A stretch of DNA of 64,000 nucleotides from a virus. The number at the start of each line of letters is the position of its first letter. The first letter of the stretch is position 1. The notes under the pieces were generated by a model. The model made no database searches, was not told the origin of the DNA, and saw only the letters and a program-made list of their open reading frames with translations. The stretch lies in the IMG/VR virus record IMGVR_UViG_3300007512_002660, positions 1 to 64,000 of that record; one strand, 5' to 3'. A program made the translations under genes and the position numbers. Below are positions 1 to 7,372 of the stretch, one piece after another.

Positions 1-465
1 GGTTGGTTCGACATTATCTGGGACCTATCATCCAAGCTTGAACCTTTGATTCAGAAGTTTATTGACGATAACCCACTTGCACCCTGTGGTGGGTGTGGCT
101 GCGACAAAGAGCGACACTATGGATGGAAAAGCTGGAAGCCCGGTAAGTGTCTAGCAATACACGTCGATCCCGAGTCAGAGGAAGAGCCTCCTAATAACTA
201 CTTTGCCTGTTTCTGTGATGGATATAGATCACCGCATCCGAGAGCCGCTCAAGTCAAAGAGAAGTTCGGTGGACTACGATTCTATATGACCTGCGGGACT
301 GACGAAATCTTTGACCTGATTTCCGAAGCAGAAGCCTTATCTTACAAGACCTGTGAAGAGTGCGGAGAGCCGGGAGAAGAAAGAAACACAGGCTGGATTC
401 GAACTCTTTGCGATACATGCCACAAGAACTGGGATAAGATTCGAGCAAAGAGGTGGGAAGAGTGA
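1..465 (+). CDS. Cys-rich zinc-ribbon-like phage protein, 5' truncated
   Basis: The reading frame is open to the first base of the window (GWFDIIWDLSSKLEPL before the first possible TTG start at 46), so the true start lies upstream. Cysteine pairs CGGCGC and CEECG...CDTC suggest one or two zinc-binding knuckles. The block VKEKFGGLRFYMTCG followed by the CEECG and GWIRTLCDTC motifs resembles a widespread family of uncharacterised phage proteins. The function is unknown. Its stop overlaps the GTG start of the next gene by 4 nt, so the two are translationally coupled. Confidence 0.75.
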   Translation, partial: GWFDIIWDLSSKLEPLIQKFIDDNPLAPCGGCGCDKERHYGWKSWKPGKCLAIHVDPESEEEPPNNYFACFCDGYRSPHPRAAQVKEKFGGLRFYMTCGTDEIFDLISEAEALSYKTCEECGEPGEERNTGWIRTLCDTCHKNWDKIRAKRWEE

Positions 466-665
466 AAGTCGGTGATTTGGTGAAGAGAAATACGTGGGAT
501 GATATTGAATACAATCCACACAAAATTCAGCGCTCTATGGGTATCATTATTTCATATGAAAAAGATAAAGAAAGCCTGGGCGGTGCTGGCATTGGTGTGG
601 CGTTTTCTGATGGAATACACTATGAGTATTCTCATCATCTGGAGGTAGTCAATGAAATCGGGTGA
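462..665 (+). CDS. Small SH3-like protein, VGDLV family
   Basis: This is the first member here of a paralogous family of 55-100 aa proteins that begin MKVGDLV and then carry alternating strands with a G-x-[IV] turn, as in small SH3/KOW-like beta barrels. The fold is inferred from pattern only. I chose GTG 462 (VKVGDLV) over GTG 453 because it aligns with the family and follows a GAGGTGG ribosome-binding site. The last 14 nt overlap the ATG of the next family member. No function can be assigned. Confidence 0.8.
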   Translation: MKVGDLVKRNTWDDIEYNPHKIQRSMGIIISYEKDKESLGGAGIGVAFSDGIHYEYSHHLEVVNEIG

Positions 666-843
666 TTTGGTTCGTGGGTGGTGCCAGGAGACGACGCTGG
701 GTGAGCAGGTAGGGATTGTTATTGAGATTGTGCGGACCCATCCGGGGATGGAGCTTATTCCGCCAGCCGCCAGAGTCTTGTGGGCATCAGGTGAAATCGG
801 AAAAGAATGGACAGATGATGTCGAGGTGATCAGTGAAAGTTAA
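652..843 (+). CDS. Small SH3-like protein, VGDLV family
   Basis: It begins MKSGDLVRGW and ends EVISES. The central strands GIVIEIVR and ARVLWASGE are typical of the family. The start codon sits inside the last 14 nt of the preceding gene, and the last 11 nt contain the GTG start of the following gene. The role is unknown. Confidence 0.8.
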   Translation: MKSGDLVRGWCQETTLGEQVGIVIEIVRTHPGMELIPPAARVLWASGEIGKEWTDDVEVISES

Positions 844-1108
844 AGATTTAAAAATTGGAATGATACTTAGGCCTATGAACGATAGCCAAGTCTTTGGGGA
901 AACTTATGCCGGAGAATGGCTTCAGGTTACCAACAAGTACACGAGGAGCGGGCGCGAATTCTTGAAGCCAAGTTTTGCGATGTACCTGGGAACAAAAGAG
1001 GATCTGGCCGATATTGACACTAAGTGGTCTGACAAGTTTGTTTTATTTAAAAATAAGATTCTAGCTGTAGACCCGTCAGCGTGGAGATATATTGAGGAGG
1101 TAAAATGA
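833..1108 (+). CDS. Hypothetical protein, possibly a divergent VGDLV relative
   Basis: It starts with GTG as MKVKDLKIGMILRP, which looks like the VGDLV start, but the rest (about 91 aa, with SDKFVLFKNK and WRYIEEVK at the end) diverges. It sits in the same overlapping gene chain: 11 nt overlap upstream and 4 nt downstream, where an ATGA overlaps the MazG-like gene. The function is unknown. Confidence 0.65.
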   Translation: MKVKDLKIGMILRPMNDSQVFGETYAGEWLQVTNKYTRSGREFLKPSFAMYLGTKEDLADIDTKWSDKFVLFKNKILAVDPSAWRYIEEVK

Positions 1109-1428
1109 AAAACGGAAAACTTGTTCGAGATCTTATACCACAAATAATTGAAGAGACCGGATCATTTTGCGCTAGTTCACTAGTAAAGAATTCTGAAGAA
1201 CATCACAGTAGACTCAAAGATAAGATTATTGAGGAGGCTCAGGAGTTTATTGAGAATCCGTCATATGAAGAGGCAGCGGACATGGTAGAGGTTATCAAGG
1301 CGTTCTGCCACTTGAACAACCTGGAATGGGAAGTGGTGCTGGGTGTTGCTGTGAATAAGCAAGAAACACACGGTGGGTTTCATATAGGCACTATCTTGGA
1401 GAGAGTTGAATATGAAATCAAAGACTAA
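1105..1428 (+). CDS. MazG-like / phosphoribosyl-ATP pyrophosphohydrolase-like NTP hydrolase
   Basis: This is a 107 aa all-alpha NTP pyrophosphatase. The start KLVRDLIPQIIEE is the signature of the PRA-PH-like MazG subgroup. The metal-binding helices are visible as KIIEEAQEF (about residues 46-54) and YEEAADMVEVI (about 60-70), the E-x-x-E and E-x-x-D pattern that binds Mg2+. Such enzymes split nucleoside triphosphates to monophosphate and pyrophosphate; in phages they are thought to reshape nucleotide or alarmone pools. It overlaps both neighbours, consistent with one operon. The exact substrate is unknown. Confidence 0.85.
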   Translation: MKNGKLVRDLIPQIIEETGSFCASSLVKNSEEHHSRLKDKIIEEAQEFIENPSYEEAADMVEVIKAFCHLNNLEWEVVLGVAVNKQETHGGFHIGTILERVEYEIKD

Positions 1429-1657
1429 AGAGAGCATTAGTTATAATATCGATATAGAAAAGACCACAGCTGGTAGACTTCAAGCTGGTGACGTCTTTCT
1501 ATTTAGAAAAAACGTTTGGACAGTTATGAATAGATCCGAGAGTGGGAGGTTTGTTAGAACCCTTCTCGGAAAATATCATGAGTCTAAAACTATTCCCCCC
1601 GATGCTAAGGTAAAGAGAATTGTATCAATGAAGAGATCTAGAGATAAAAGTGGGTAG
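1412..1657 (+). CDS. Hypothetical small basic protein
   Basis: I chose ATG 1412 over TTG 1406. The protein is about 81 aa. The segment TAGRLQAGDVFLFRKNVWTV followed by basic stretches (KVKRIVSMKRSRDK) resembles an SH3-like barrel placed after a short N-terminal extension. It overlaps the MazG-like gene by 17 nt. The function is unknown. Confidence 0.7.
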   Translation: MKSKTKESISYNIDIEKTTAGRLQAGDVFLFRKNVWTVMNRSESGRFVRTLLGKYHESKTIPPDAKVKRIVSMKRSRDKSG

Positions 1658-1660
1658 GTC

Positions 1661-1879
1661 GTGAAAGAGGGCGACCTTGTTAGATTTAGGTGGGAAGAAT
1701 TTCCGAGAAAAAATCCTAATGACTGCGGAATATGGAGGTGGAGAATTGGACTGCTGATAGAATACCAGACCTGGGAGAAAGTAGCAACAATTTTATCAGA
1801 AGGAAAGACCTTTAGGATTCAAGGAAGTGAAGTTCAAAAAGCAGGAAAAAAAGATATAGAAAGATTTAAATCATTTTGA
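1661..1879 (+). CDS. Small SH3-like protein, VGDLV family
   Basis: The GTG start gives MKEGDLVRFRWEEFP, followed by WRIGLLIEYQTWEKVATIL, the strand-turn-strand pattern of the family. It is 72 aa with a lysine-rich C-terminus. It starts 3 nt after the previous stop. The role is unknown. Confidence 0.75.
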   Translation: MKEGDLVRFRWEEFPRKNPNDCGIWRWRIGLLIEYQTWEKVATILSEGKTFRIQGSEVQKAGKKDIERFKSF

Positions 1880-1991
1880 ATGACGGGGGTGTACATCTAC
1901 TTTCTGGTGATTATAATTTAAATAGGTTAGGAAATTGCTTAATGGATTTCTTAGACCTTTAGTTAACTTGCTTAAAAAAGGAGATAATACT

Positions 1992-2435
1992 ATGAGCAAC
2001 AACGCACTTACAACCTTCGGTTCTAGACCTTCGCTATTGGGTAATACTGTATTCAATAGCTTTTTTAATGATTTTTTTAGAGATGAAGTTTTCCCTTCTC
2101 ATCTGATTAAATCAACGTCAGGTTATCCTGTTGCAGACATCTACACCCTGGAGAATGGATCAACAGCAATGGAATTTGCTCTTGCTGGGTTTAGCAGAGA
2201 TGAGCTTACTATCGATGTCAAGCCTGAAAACCGAACAATTACAGTCTCTGCAGACTCCTCAGGTGAAAGTAGTGACAATCGAAGAATTGCTCGACGCAGC
2301 TTTACAAAGACTTATGTAAATTATGACAACAATCTGGACATGGCAAATACAACAGCTACGTTTGAGAACGGGCTACTTACTGTGACTGTTCCAACTCGAG
2401 CAGAAATTGAGCCCATTAAGATTGAGATTCAGTAA
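1992..2435 (+). CDS. hsp20: Hsp20 / alpha-crystallin family small heat shock protein
   Basis: The frame is open from 1935, but ATG 1992 has a good ribosome-binding site (AAAAAAGGAGATAATACT) and gives a normal Hsp20 length of 147 aa. Residues about 45-145 form the alpha-crystallin domain: PVADIYTLENGS, EFALAGFSRDELTIDV, RTITVSAD, and the closing FENGLLTVTVP, the conserved A-x-x-x-n-G-v-L-x-[IV] region. Hsp20 holds unfolding proteins in soluble form, and copies are common in large myoviruses such as T4-like cyanophages. It is followed directly by an intrinsic terminator. Confidence 0.92.
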   Translation: MSNNALTTFGSRPSLLGNTVFNSFFNDFFRDEVFPSHLIKSTSGYPVADIYTLENGSTAMEFALAGFSRDELTIDVKPENRTITVSADSSGESSDNRRIARRSFTKTYVNYDNNLDMANTTATFENGLLTVTVPTRAEIEPIKIEIQ

Positions 2436-2441
2436 TATCTT

Positions 2442-2472
2442 GCCGGTGTCGAACTGGCACCGGCTTTTTTTT
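2442..2472 (+). terminator. Rho-independent terminator after hsp20
   Basis: GCCGGTG (2442-2448) pairs with CACCGGC (2458-2464), with two further weaker pairs inside, and is followed by eight T. Confidence 0.9.
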
Positions 2473-2481
2473 GGGAGATTT

Positions 2482-2682
2482 TTGAAACTTAGTCTAAAGA
2501 AAACACTTGTAAAAGTTTTCGCCTGGAGGGTAACTTCAGTTTTAACAACTTTAATTTTTACATTATTGATTACTGGTGACTTTAGGGAAGCAACATCTTT
2601 TACACTCATGCTACATGCTATTTTAATGACAGCTCACACTATTTTTGAAATTATCTGGGAGAAAAATTGGGAGAAAAAATGA
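2482..2682 (+). CDS. DUF2061-like small membrane protein
   Basis: I chose TTG 2482, preceded by GGGAG, because it lies just after the hsp20 terminator. The 66 aa product has KTLVKVFAWRVTSVLTT, then a hydrophobic segment, GDFREATSFTLMLH and a final HTIFEIIWEK. This pattern (K-x-x-x-W-R, a glycine-bounded helix pair, C-terminal E-W) matches the two-helix DUF2061 membrane family. No biochemical function is known for the family. Confidence 0.7.
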   Translation: MKLSLKKTLVKVFAWRVTSVLTTLIFTLLITGDFREATSFTLMLHAILMTAHTIFEIIWEKNWEKK

Positions 2683-2903
2683 AATCGGGAGAAATTTACA
2701 CGTGGCTGGATCAGGGTCCAGCTGTCCTACTAGAAGAAAAAGAGATCCTGGATCCAATTCCAGAAAAAGATCTCGACAAGTTTCTGTCTAATCCAGATTT
2801 CTGGCCAAAAGAAACAGGATGGATAGTTAGATTGATTGAGACAGATGAGATACTTCATGTCCATGCTGAAACACTTTCGCCTTCTGGGACTCAATCATGT
2901 TAA
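2679..2903 (+). CDS. Hypothetical small protein, possible SH3-like fold
   Basis: ATG 2679 overlaps the previous stop (AAAATGA) and gives MKSGEIYTWLDQGPAVLLEE, then GWIVRLIETDEILHVHAETL. The strand pattern resembles the VGDLV proteins with a longer loop. It is 74 aa and its function is unknown. Confidence 0.7.
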   Translation: MKSGEIYTWLDQGPAVLLEEKEILDPIPEKDLDKFLSNPDFWPKETGWIVRLIETDEILHVHAETLSPSGTQSC

Positions 2904-2946
2904 CGAGGTCCAGTCTTTAAGATACATTCTTTATTGAGGTGTAGGA

Positions 2947-3471
2947 ATGAAACTTTACTTAGCTAACGTACCTATGATTTCTTTAAAAGTCATTGAAACC
3001 TTAACAGGTGACGGGTCCATTGAAGTATCACCCGGGAATAAACAAGAAGTAGCAAAAGATCTTGAGGCGATTATGGAAGAGTTTCTTAGAAGAGATAGAA
3101 ATATAAGAAGGGAGACTAAAGACATGATGTCTCGGATGACATTGCCATACGATCAGTTTGGAATGCAGAAATCTAAAATTTCAAAAAGAAAAAATCATCC
3201 CACTGGGCCTGATATAGAAAAATTTTTATCGAGACAATTTATAGAAAGCTTTATGATTTCTAATTTTGTTGATGAAGTTTATTCAGAAGATGACCACATG
3301 TATAAAAAGTTATTACAAGTCTTAAGAGATTTCCATGTAGATGAAAATGAGATTAGAAATGAAGCGATGTCTCGAATAATGAATATTACAAAGGGTACTG
3401 TTGAATATGAAATATCACTTCAGAATGCTATTAGAGAAGTTAAGAAAAAAAGAGGATTAATAAAAAATTGA
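2947..3471 (+). CDS. DUF507 family protein, full length
   Basis: The 174 aa protein starts MKLYLANVPMIS and carries the family features TLTGDGSIEV, a long acidic helix and EEFLRRDRNIRRETKDMM. The second half ends GTVEYEISLQNAIREVKKKRGL, like the C-terminus of cellular two-part DUF507 proteins. The family is known mainly from Deltaproteobacteria, Aquificae and relatives and has no assigned function. Finding a complete copy suggests transfer from such a host. The next gene starts inside its stop codon. Confidence 0.8.
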   Translation: MKLYLANVPMISLKVIETLTGDGSIEVSPGNKQEVAKDLEAIMEEFLRRDRNIRRETKDMMSRMTLPYDQFGMQKSKISKRKNHPTGPDIEKFLSRQFIESFMISNFVDEVYSEDDHMYKKLLQVLRDFHVDENEIRNEAMSRIMNITKGTVEYEISLQNAIREVKKKRGLIKN

Positions 3472-3695
3472 ATATAAAGAGCTTGCTCGTTTTTGTGACC
3501 TGCCTGTGCTATATTGGGACAGTTGACTATGTAGACGGTGATTTTGCCCGAGTCGAGATAAGAGGAGAAAGTGAAGTTTACGTCACTGATATTCCTATAG
3601 CTATGTTTCCTTGCAATCTATCTGAGGGAGACTTGTTTTACATAGACACGGTAGATGGAGTGACAGAAATTAGGTGCGGAGAGCCTGACTTGTAG
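3468..3695 (+). CDS. Small hypothetical protein, paralogue of 27498-27737
   Basis: The start is TTG, overlapping the DUF507 stop by 4 nt. The segment VEIRGESEVYVTDIPIAMFPCNLSEGDLFYI parallels VLVMPLASFPCDIGEGSTFHL in the 27498 gene, so the two are paralogues. The pattern of short strands plus P-x-x-x-F-P-C-x-[LI]-x-E-G-[DS] loosely resembles DUF3006-type proteins. The N-terminus is hydrophobic and could act as a signal sequence. The function is unknown. Confidence 0.6.
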   Translation: MNIKSLLVFVTCLCYIGTVDYVDGDFARVEIRGESEVYVTDIPIAMFPCNLSEGDLFYIDTVDGVTEIRCGEPDL

Positions 3696-3699
3696 ACTC

Positions 3700-4581
3700 T
3701 TAGGGTCTTATTGTCTTGACAATAATTCCTCGATCAGAGACTTTTCTTCTTATCATTTCTGACTCAGAGTGAGTTAGCCTGATATCAGAGTCAAAATCAG
3801 ATATTATTAAAAGAGTCTCCCCGGGTGACATATAATCTAAAACTTTCCAATAAGAGTACCAGATCTCTGTCCCCCCACCCGGAGATACTCTGTCAAGAGA
3901 CCTGTTTTGAAAACATCTTTCAGCCGTTGAAAGATATATTCTACTTCCCGGCTCAAATGATGCATTAATTATACCTGTCCATCTTTGCCATTGTCCACTC
4001 ATTGAGCCTGAGGCATCTATTAGATAGACATCAGCCGGTATTTTCTCAATCCTTGTTGTAACCGATCTGCTTGTATGAACTATTATATCTACCCTTCTAG
4101 CTTCAGGATCATGACTTCTTGATCCTTCGCCAGCTACCACGCTGTTGATTCTACCTCTGGGAATATTTCCATCAATTTCTTGTCTAACAGAGCCAATTCT
4201 TCTTCTTGCCAGATCTGAGTTGTGACCTCTTGTTCCACACCCATCAGTGTAGCCTACAAGGGTAATTTCTCTGCTTCCCGTTTCTGACATAATTTTGGAT
4301 ATATTTTGAATTTTATTTTCCTGAGAACCTATGATTTGATTGGAGTCTTCTGTAAAGTAAATTGAAATTCTTCTTTCTTCGGGAAGCAGAGAGGTTACTG
4401 GATCAGGAACTTCGCCGGGTGATGCCCTGCAGAGACAATGTAACGCTATGCATCTTGATCCTCCGTGAGTTCTGTTATCAACTTGAACGCCGTGCCTGCT
4501 GAAATCAGGTTGTCTGGCTGATTTATTTGAAACATCAGCGGGAAATAGCATTAATAAAAATAAAAGTAGTCCTATAAACAA
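3700..4581 (-). CDS. Secreted OmpA-like domain fused to a vWA-like domain
   Basis: A hydrophobic N-terminus (residues 1-15) suggests export. Residues about 72-168 look like an OmpA C-terminal peptidoglycan-binding domain: ISIYFTEDSNQI, EITLVGYTDGCGTRGHNSDLARRR and a final EARRVDIIV. Residues about 184-290 look like a von Willebrand A domain, with the metal-site motif DASGS at 189-193 and TLLIISDFDSD further on. The start is TTG 4581; ATG at codon 11 would remove the signal. The gene is on the minus strand, against its neighbours, and diverges from the next gene. It may anchor a complex to host peptidoglycan. Confidence 0.75.
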   Translation of the reverse strand: MFIGLLLFLLMLFPADVSNKSARQPDFSRHGVQVDNRTHGGSRCIALHCLCRASPGEVPDPVTSLLPEERRISIYFTEDSNQIIGSQENKIQNISKIMSETGSREITLVGYTDGCGTRGHNSDLARRRIGSVRQEIDGNIPRGRINSVVAGEGSRSHDPEARRVDIIVHTSRSVTTRIEKIPADVYLIDASGSMSGQWQRWTGIINASFEPGSRIYLSTAERCFQNRSLDRVSPGGGTEIWYSYWKVLDYMSPGETLLIISDFDSDIRLTHSESEMIRRKVSDRGIIVKTIRP

Positions 4582-4624
4582 TGTGAATGCCTAAATTTAA
4601 ATAATTTAATTAATAAGTATTACT

Positions 4625-5401
4625 ATGCCAAAAATAACAGAACAAAAGCTTAGATCCATTATAAGACAAATTTTACTCGAAGATGTCCCAGGCGGCTTTG
4701 AAGTCGAGGATCTTGGTGGGATCGGATCCTGGATTTCTGATCCCATTGATAAATACAAGGGTCGGTCTGATGTGACTGGCGAAATGTTCAAAGTGGCCCC
4801 TGAGACTTCAGACATTAGACTATCAAGATCTTCCCAAGACGTGAGACGGTTTGCGTCTGCCGTTGGAATAGTTTCAGATAGAATGGGATTCGAAACTCCT
4901 GTAGTCACATCAGGAAAGAGAAGTGCTCAAGGTCAAGCTGTTGCCATGCTTATGAAATTTAAGAACGGTGAAGACTTACTTGATCTTTACATTTATGAAT
5001 GTTCTGAGTGTCTAGAGATTGTCGGAGACGAGTCTGCGGCAACTGAGTTGATCAACAGCATAATCGATATCTTTTCCAGCATGTCAGGAGATGAGGGACT
5101 AACAGAGAGAGATGCCATCCGAGACGTAACAGCTTTGCTAAGAAGGATAAAGATATCTGCTCATCAAGCTGGTATGGCAATCGACTTCAGGCCAACACAG
5201 GGTCTATCGGAGATCTTTGAAGCCCTTAGAAATTATGCTTCTTTTAATATAATAGATGAAACAAATAGACCCGGAGCTTCTCACTGGCATGTTTTTGTCA
5301 AAGAGTTTTCAAGAAGCGGTTATGAAGATGTAGTTGGAAATGTACAGCGCCGAGACCCAAGATCTCAAGAGGGCATTGATCCGGATCAAGACATAGACTA
5401 G
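4625..5401 (+). CDS. Tagged M15-type peptidoglycan peptidase, predicted capsid cargo or virion protein
   Basis: The N-terminus MPKITEQKLRSIIRQILLED is a variant of the tag shared by over 30 proteins here, with a possible cleavage after LLE. The C-terminal half has M15 (VanY-like) zinc-site motifs: SAHQAGMAID matches S-x-H-x2-G-x-A-x-D, and GASHWHVF supplies the late HWH. Such enzymes cut D-Ala-containing peptide cross-links. The combination suggests a virion-carried wall hydrolase used at DNA entry, although lysis is also possible. Confidence 0.8.
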   Translation: MPKITEQKLRSIIRQILLEDVPGGFEVEDLGGIGSWISDPIDKYKGRSDVTGEMFKVAPETSDIRLSRSSQDVRRFASAVGIVSDRMGFETPVVTSGKRSAQGQAVAMLMKFKNGEDLLDLYIYECSECLEIVGDESAATELINSIIDIFSSMSGDEGLTERDAIRDVTALLRRIKISAHQAGMAIDFRPTQGLSEIFEALRNYASFNIIDETNRPGASHWHVFVKEFSRSGYEDVVGNVQRRDPRSQEGIDPDQDID

Positions 5402-5413
5402 ATCGAGATAATC

Positions 5414-5442
5414 ATGTAATATCTCGTGAGCTGTGGTATAAT
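5414..5442 (+). promoter_or_regulatory. Early-type promoter
   Basis: ATGTAA (5414-5419), exactly 17 nt, then TATAAT (5437-5442) preceded by CTGTGG. It drives the lipoprotein gene at 5468. Confidence 0.85.
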
Positions 5443-5467
5443 ATAAACATCAAAAGGAGATTTTTTT

Positions 5468-5746
5468 ATGCAAACTCTTATGAACACTTTCCTGATTCTT
5501 TCTATTGGTGTGGTAGTAGTTTCTTCATGTGGGCCATCTGGCAATGAAGCGATGACTTCCAATAGAGAGCTTTCATCAAGCTTGTGCTTCGATGAAATTG
5601 ACGGCGATGGCGATGGCAAAGTAGATTGTGAAGATAGTGATTGCTGCTGGGCATGCTTGCCAGACTGCGGCGGAGATCCTGATTGTAAGGGTGAGGACTG
5701 GGTCATGAAACAATTGGTTGAGAGTGAGACCCAGCAATCCCTGTAG
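5468..5746 (+). CDS. Cys/Asp-rich small lipoprotein
   Basis: A signal sequence ends in the lipobox VVSSC (Cys about 21), predicting an outer- or inner-membrane lipoprotein. The mature part carries an aspartate-glycine run (DGDGDGKVDCEDSDC) and six or more cysteines (CCWACLPDCGGDPDC). It resembles the calcium-loop lipoprotein repeats common in Myxococcota and related bacteria. The gene has its own promoter and an AAAAGGAGA ribosome-binding site. Possible roles are a spanin-like or superinfection-exclusion lipoprotein; neither is shown. Confidence 0.75.
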   Translation: MQTLMNTFLILSIGVVVVSSCGPSGNEAMTSNRELSSSLCFDEIDGDGDGKVDCEDSDCCWACLPDCGGDPDCKGEDWVMKQLVESETQQSL

Positions 5747-5802
5747 GATTTATATTTTTAACCTGCTTTGTAATAATTATTTTATATTGTAGGTAGTGCA
5801 CA

Positions 5803-6489
5803 ATGGCTTGTGAAAAAGATCTCGATCGGGGAATGACATTCACTGAGATCCACCGTTCTCTTGTAGAAAGTGATGCTGTATCAGAAAATGAGGCTATCTT
5901 AATAGTTGATGGGTACAGACAAAAAATCTATTTAATGGAAGGGGGGGAAGTTTCCGCCTCTTATATGTGCAGTACAGGATCCAGTGGCTTCGGAAATGAA
6001 GAGGGTAGTGAAAAGACATCAACTGGCCTGATGTATGTCTCCAGAAAAATAGGTAACGGTGAACCTATCGGGAGAGTCTTTCAGTATAAAACTCCGACGC
6101 AGTACATTCTACCTGAAGACGCAGGTGAGTATGCATGGGTTTGTACAAGGATTCTTGTTCTTTCTGGGCGCCAGCCAGAAAATAACAATGTCTACCAGAG
6201 AGCAATATACATACACGGAACAAATAGAAAAAGTAGACTCGGCCTGCCGGCTAGCGGAGGATGCATTAGAATGAGCAATGATGGGTGCATCAATCTGTTT
6301 AACAGAATTTCAGTTGGTACAAAGGTTTTTGTTGCTTCGTCAAACCCGGAAGATAATCCCCCGCTTCCCTGTGGGGATGCTGATAGATCTCTACTTCAAG
6401 TTGCTAAAGATAAATATGCACAAATATTTAGAACCCCTGACCCCTATGAGGGAGAAGATGACATCGGGTCTGAGCCAGAGCATGATTAA
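5803..6489 (+). CDS. L,D-transpeptidase (YkuD domain)
   Basis: The 228 aa protein holds a full YkuD catalytic region. AILIVDGYRQKIYLMEGGEV starts the domain at about residue 31, TSTGLMYV follows, IHGTN carries the conserved His (about 138) and SGGCIRMS carries the catalytic Cys (about 154). YkuD enzymes form 3-3 peptidoglycan cross-links or attach proteins to the wall. No clear signal peptide is visible, so how it would reach the periplasm is open. It may remodel the host wall during infection or protect it from other lytic enzymes. It lies between lipoprotein and membrane protein genes. Confidence 0.9.
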   Translation: MACEKDLDRGMTFTEIHRSLVESDAVSENEAILIVDGYRQKIYLMEGGEVSASYMCSTGSSGFGNEEGSEKTSTGLMYVSRKIGNGEPIGRVFQYKTPTQYILPEDAGEYAWVCTRILVLSGRQPENNNVYQRAIYIHGTNRKSRLGLPASGGCIRMSNDGCINLFNRISVGTKVFVASSNPEDNPPLPCGDADRSLLQVAKDKYAQIFRTPDPYEGEDDIGSEPEHD

Positions 6490-6538
6490 ACGAGCTTGGG
6501 AGAATATGTATATCTGTCATCTATAGGAGTTTTTTGAT

Positions 6539-6946
6539 ATGACAGGAATACTACAATCTCTCGGAGACTTTGTTCTCAGCGTTTTAGAATTGGCATGGGG
6601 TCTCTTGGTTTCAGGATTTGATCTTGTGTGGGGAGTTCTTTACCACCTCCACGTCGACGCACCTAGACTAGAAGGTCTTCTCATTGGTGTTGGACTAGCT
6701 TGGCTACTCTCTCGAAGAGATAGACATCCATTGCTTAGGGCTTTAAGTGCACCCCTGAAGCTTGTTATTGATATTTTAGATCTTGCCTGGGATCAGTGTG
6801 CAGAAGTCGTCAAGGATGTCTGGGGCGTCGTGTGGGACTCAGTTACCGGAACAGCCGGATGGGCAAGAGATAGGGTTAAAGGTGCTTACGGATTTTTGCT
6901 AAGATCTCTTCGAGGCTTTAAGAATACCCTTCTGAGGAAAAGGTGA
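6539..6946 (+). CDS. Tryptophan-rich membrane-associated protein
   Basis: The 135 aa protein has hydrophobic segments at about residues 5-35 and 45-60, and a repeated pattern of ELAWGL, DLVWGV, DLAWDQ and DVWGVVWD, ending in a very basic tail (FKNTLLRKR). A GGAG site precedes ATG 6539. It could be a holin-like or membrane-anchoring protein; I do not recognise the family. Confidence 0.65.
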   Translation: MTGILQSLGDFVLSVLELAWGLLVSGFDLVWGVLYHLHVDAPRLEGLLIGVGLAWLLSRRDRHPLLRALSAPLKLVIDILDLAWDQCAEVVKDVWGVVWDSVTGTAGWARDRVKGAYGFLLRSLRGFKNTLLRKR

Positions 6947-6949
6947 GAA

Positions 6950-7372
6950 ATGAAGAAGCTTACTGCTAGAGAACTTCGAAGAATCATTCGAGAGGAGACA
7001 ATTTCGATCGGAGGTAGAGAAATGGATGTAAGTGTTCAGGGCGGGGATATCTACGTTGATGAAGACTTGGACGGTAAAGACGATTATCAGTACTCTGCTA
7101 AAGTCATGGGCAGGGGCGCAGATATTAGTGATTTCTCATATGACACCGGGACTGAGACGCTCAATGCAAAGGGAAGCGTCGGGCTCTTTGGGTTTGACGA
7201 AGATATGCCGCCTCCTGATGCTGAGGACATGGCCAGGGACCTTGGAGATGATGAGATTATAATATCTAAGAATGATGGCGGTCCGGCCTATGATGTTACA
7301 TTAACAAAGGTAAATGAGGTTCGTAGATTAATAAGGATGCTAGTGCGTGAGGAGATCATAAGAGAGAGATGA
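6950..7372 (+). CDS. Tagged protein, predicted capsid cargo
   Basis: Tag: MKKLTARELRRIIREE at the N-terminus. No clear L-x-E site follows, so processing could occur at IRE. The body is acidic, with an Asp-rich DVDEDLDGKDDYQ-type segment. The C-terminus VNEVRRLIRMLVREEIIRER looks like a second tag helix. The stop overlaps the next start (ATGA). The function is unknown. Confidence 0.75.
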   Translation: MKKLTARELRRIIREETISIGGREMDVSVQGGDIYVDEDLDGKDDYQYSAKVMGRGADISDFSYDTGTETLNAKGSVGLFGFDEDMPPPDAEDMARDLGDDEIIISKNDGGPAYDVTLTKVNEVRRLIRMLVREEIIRER

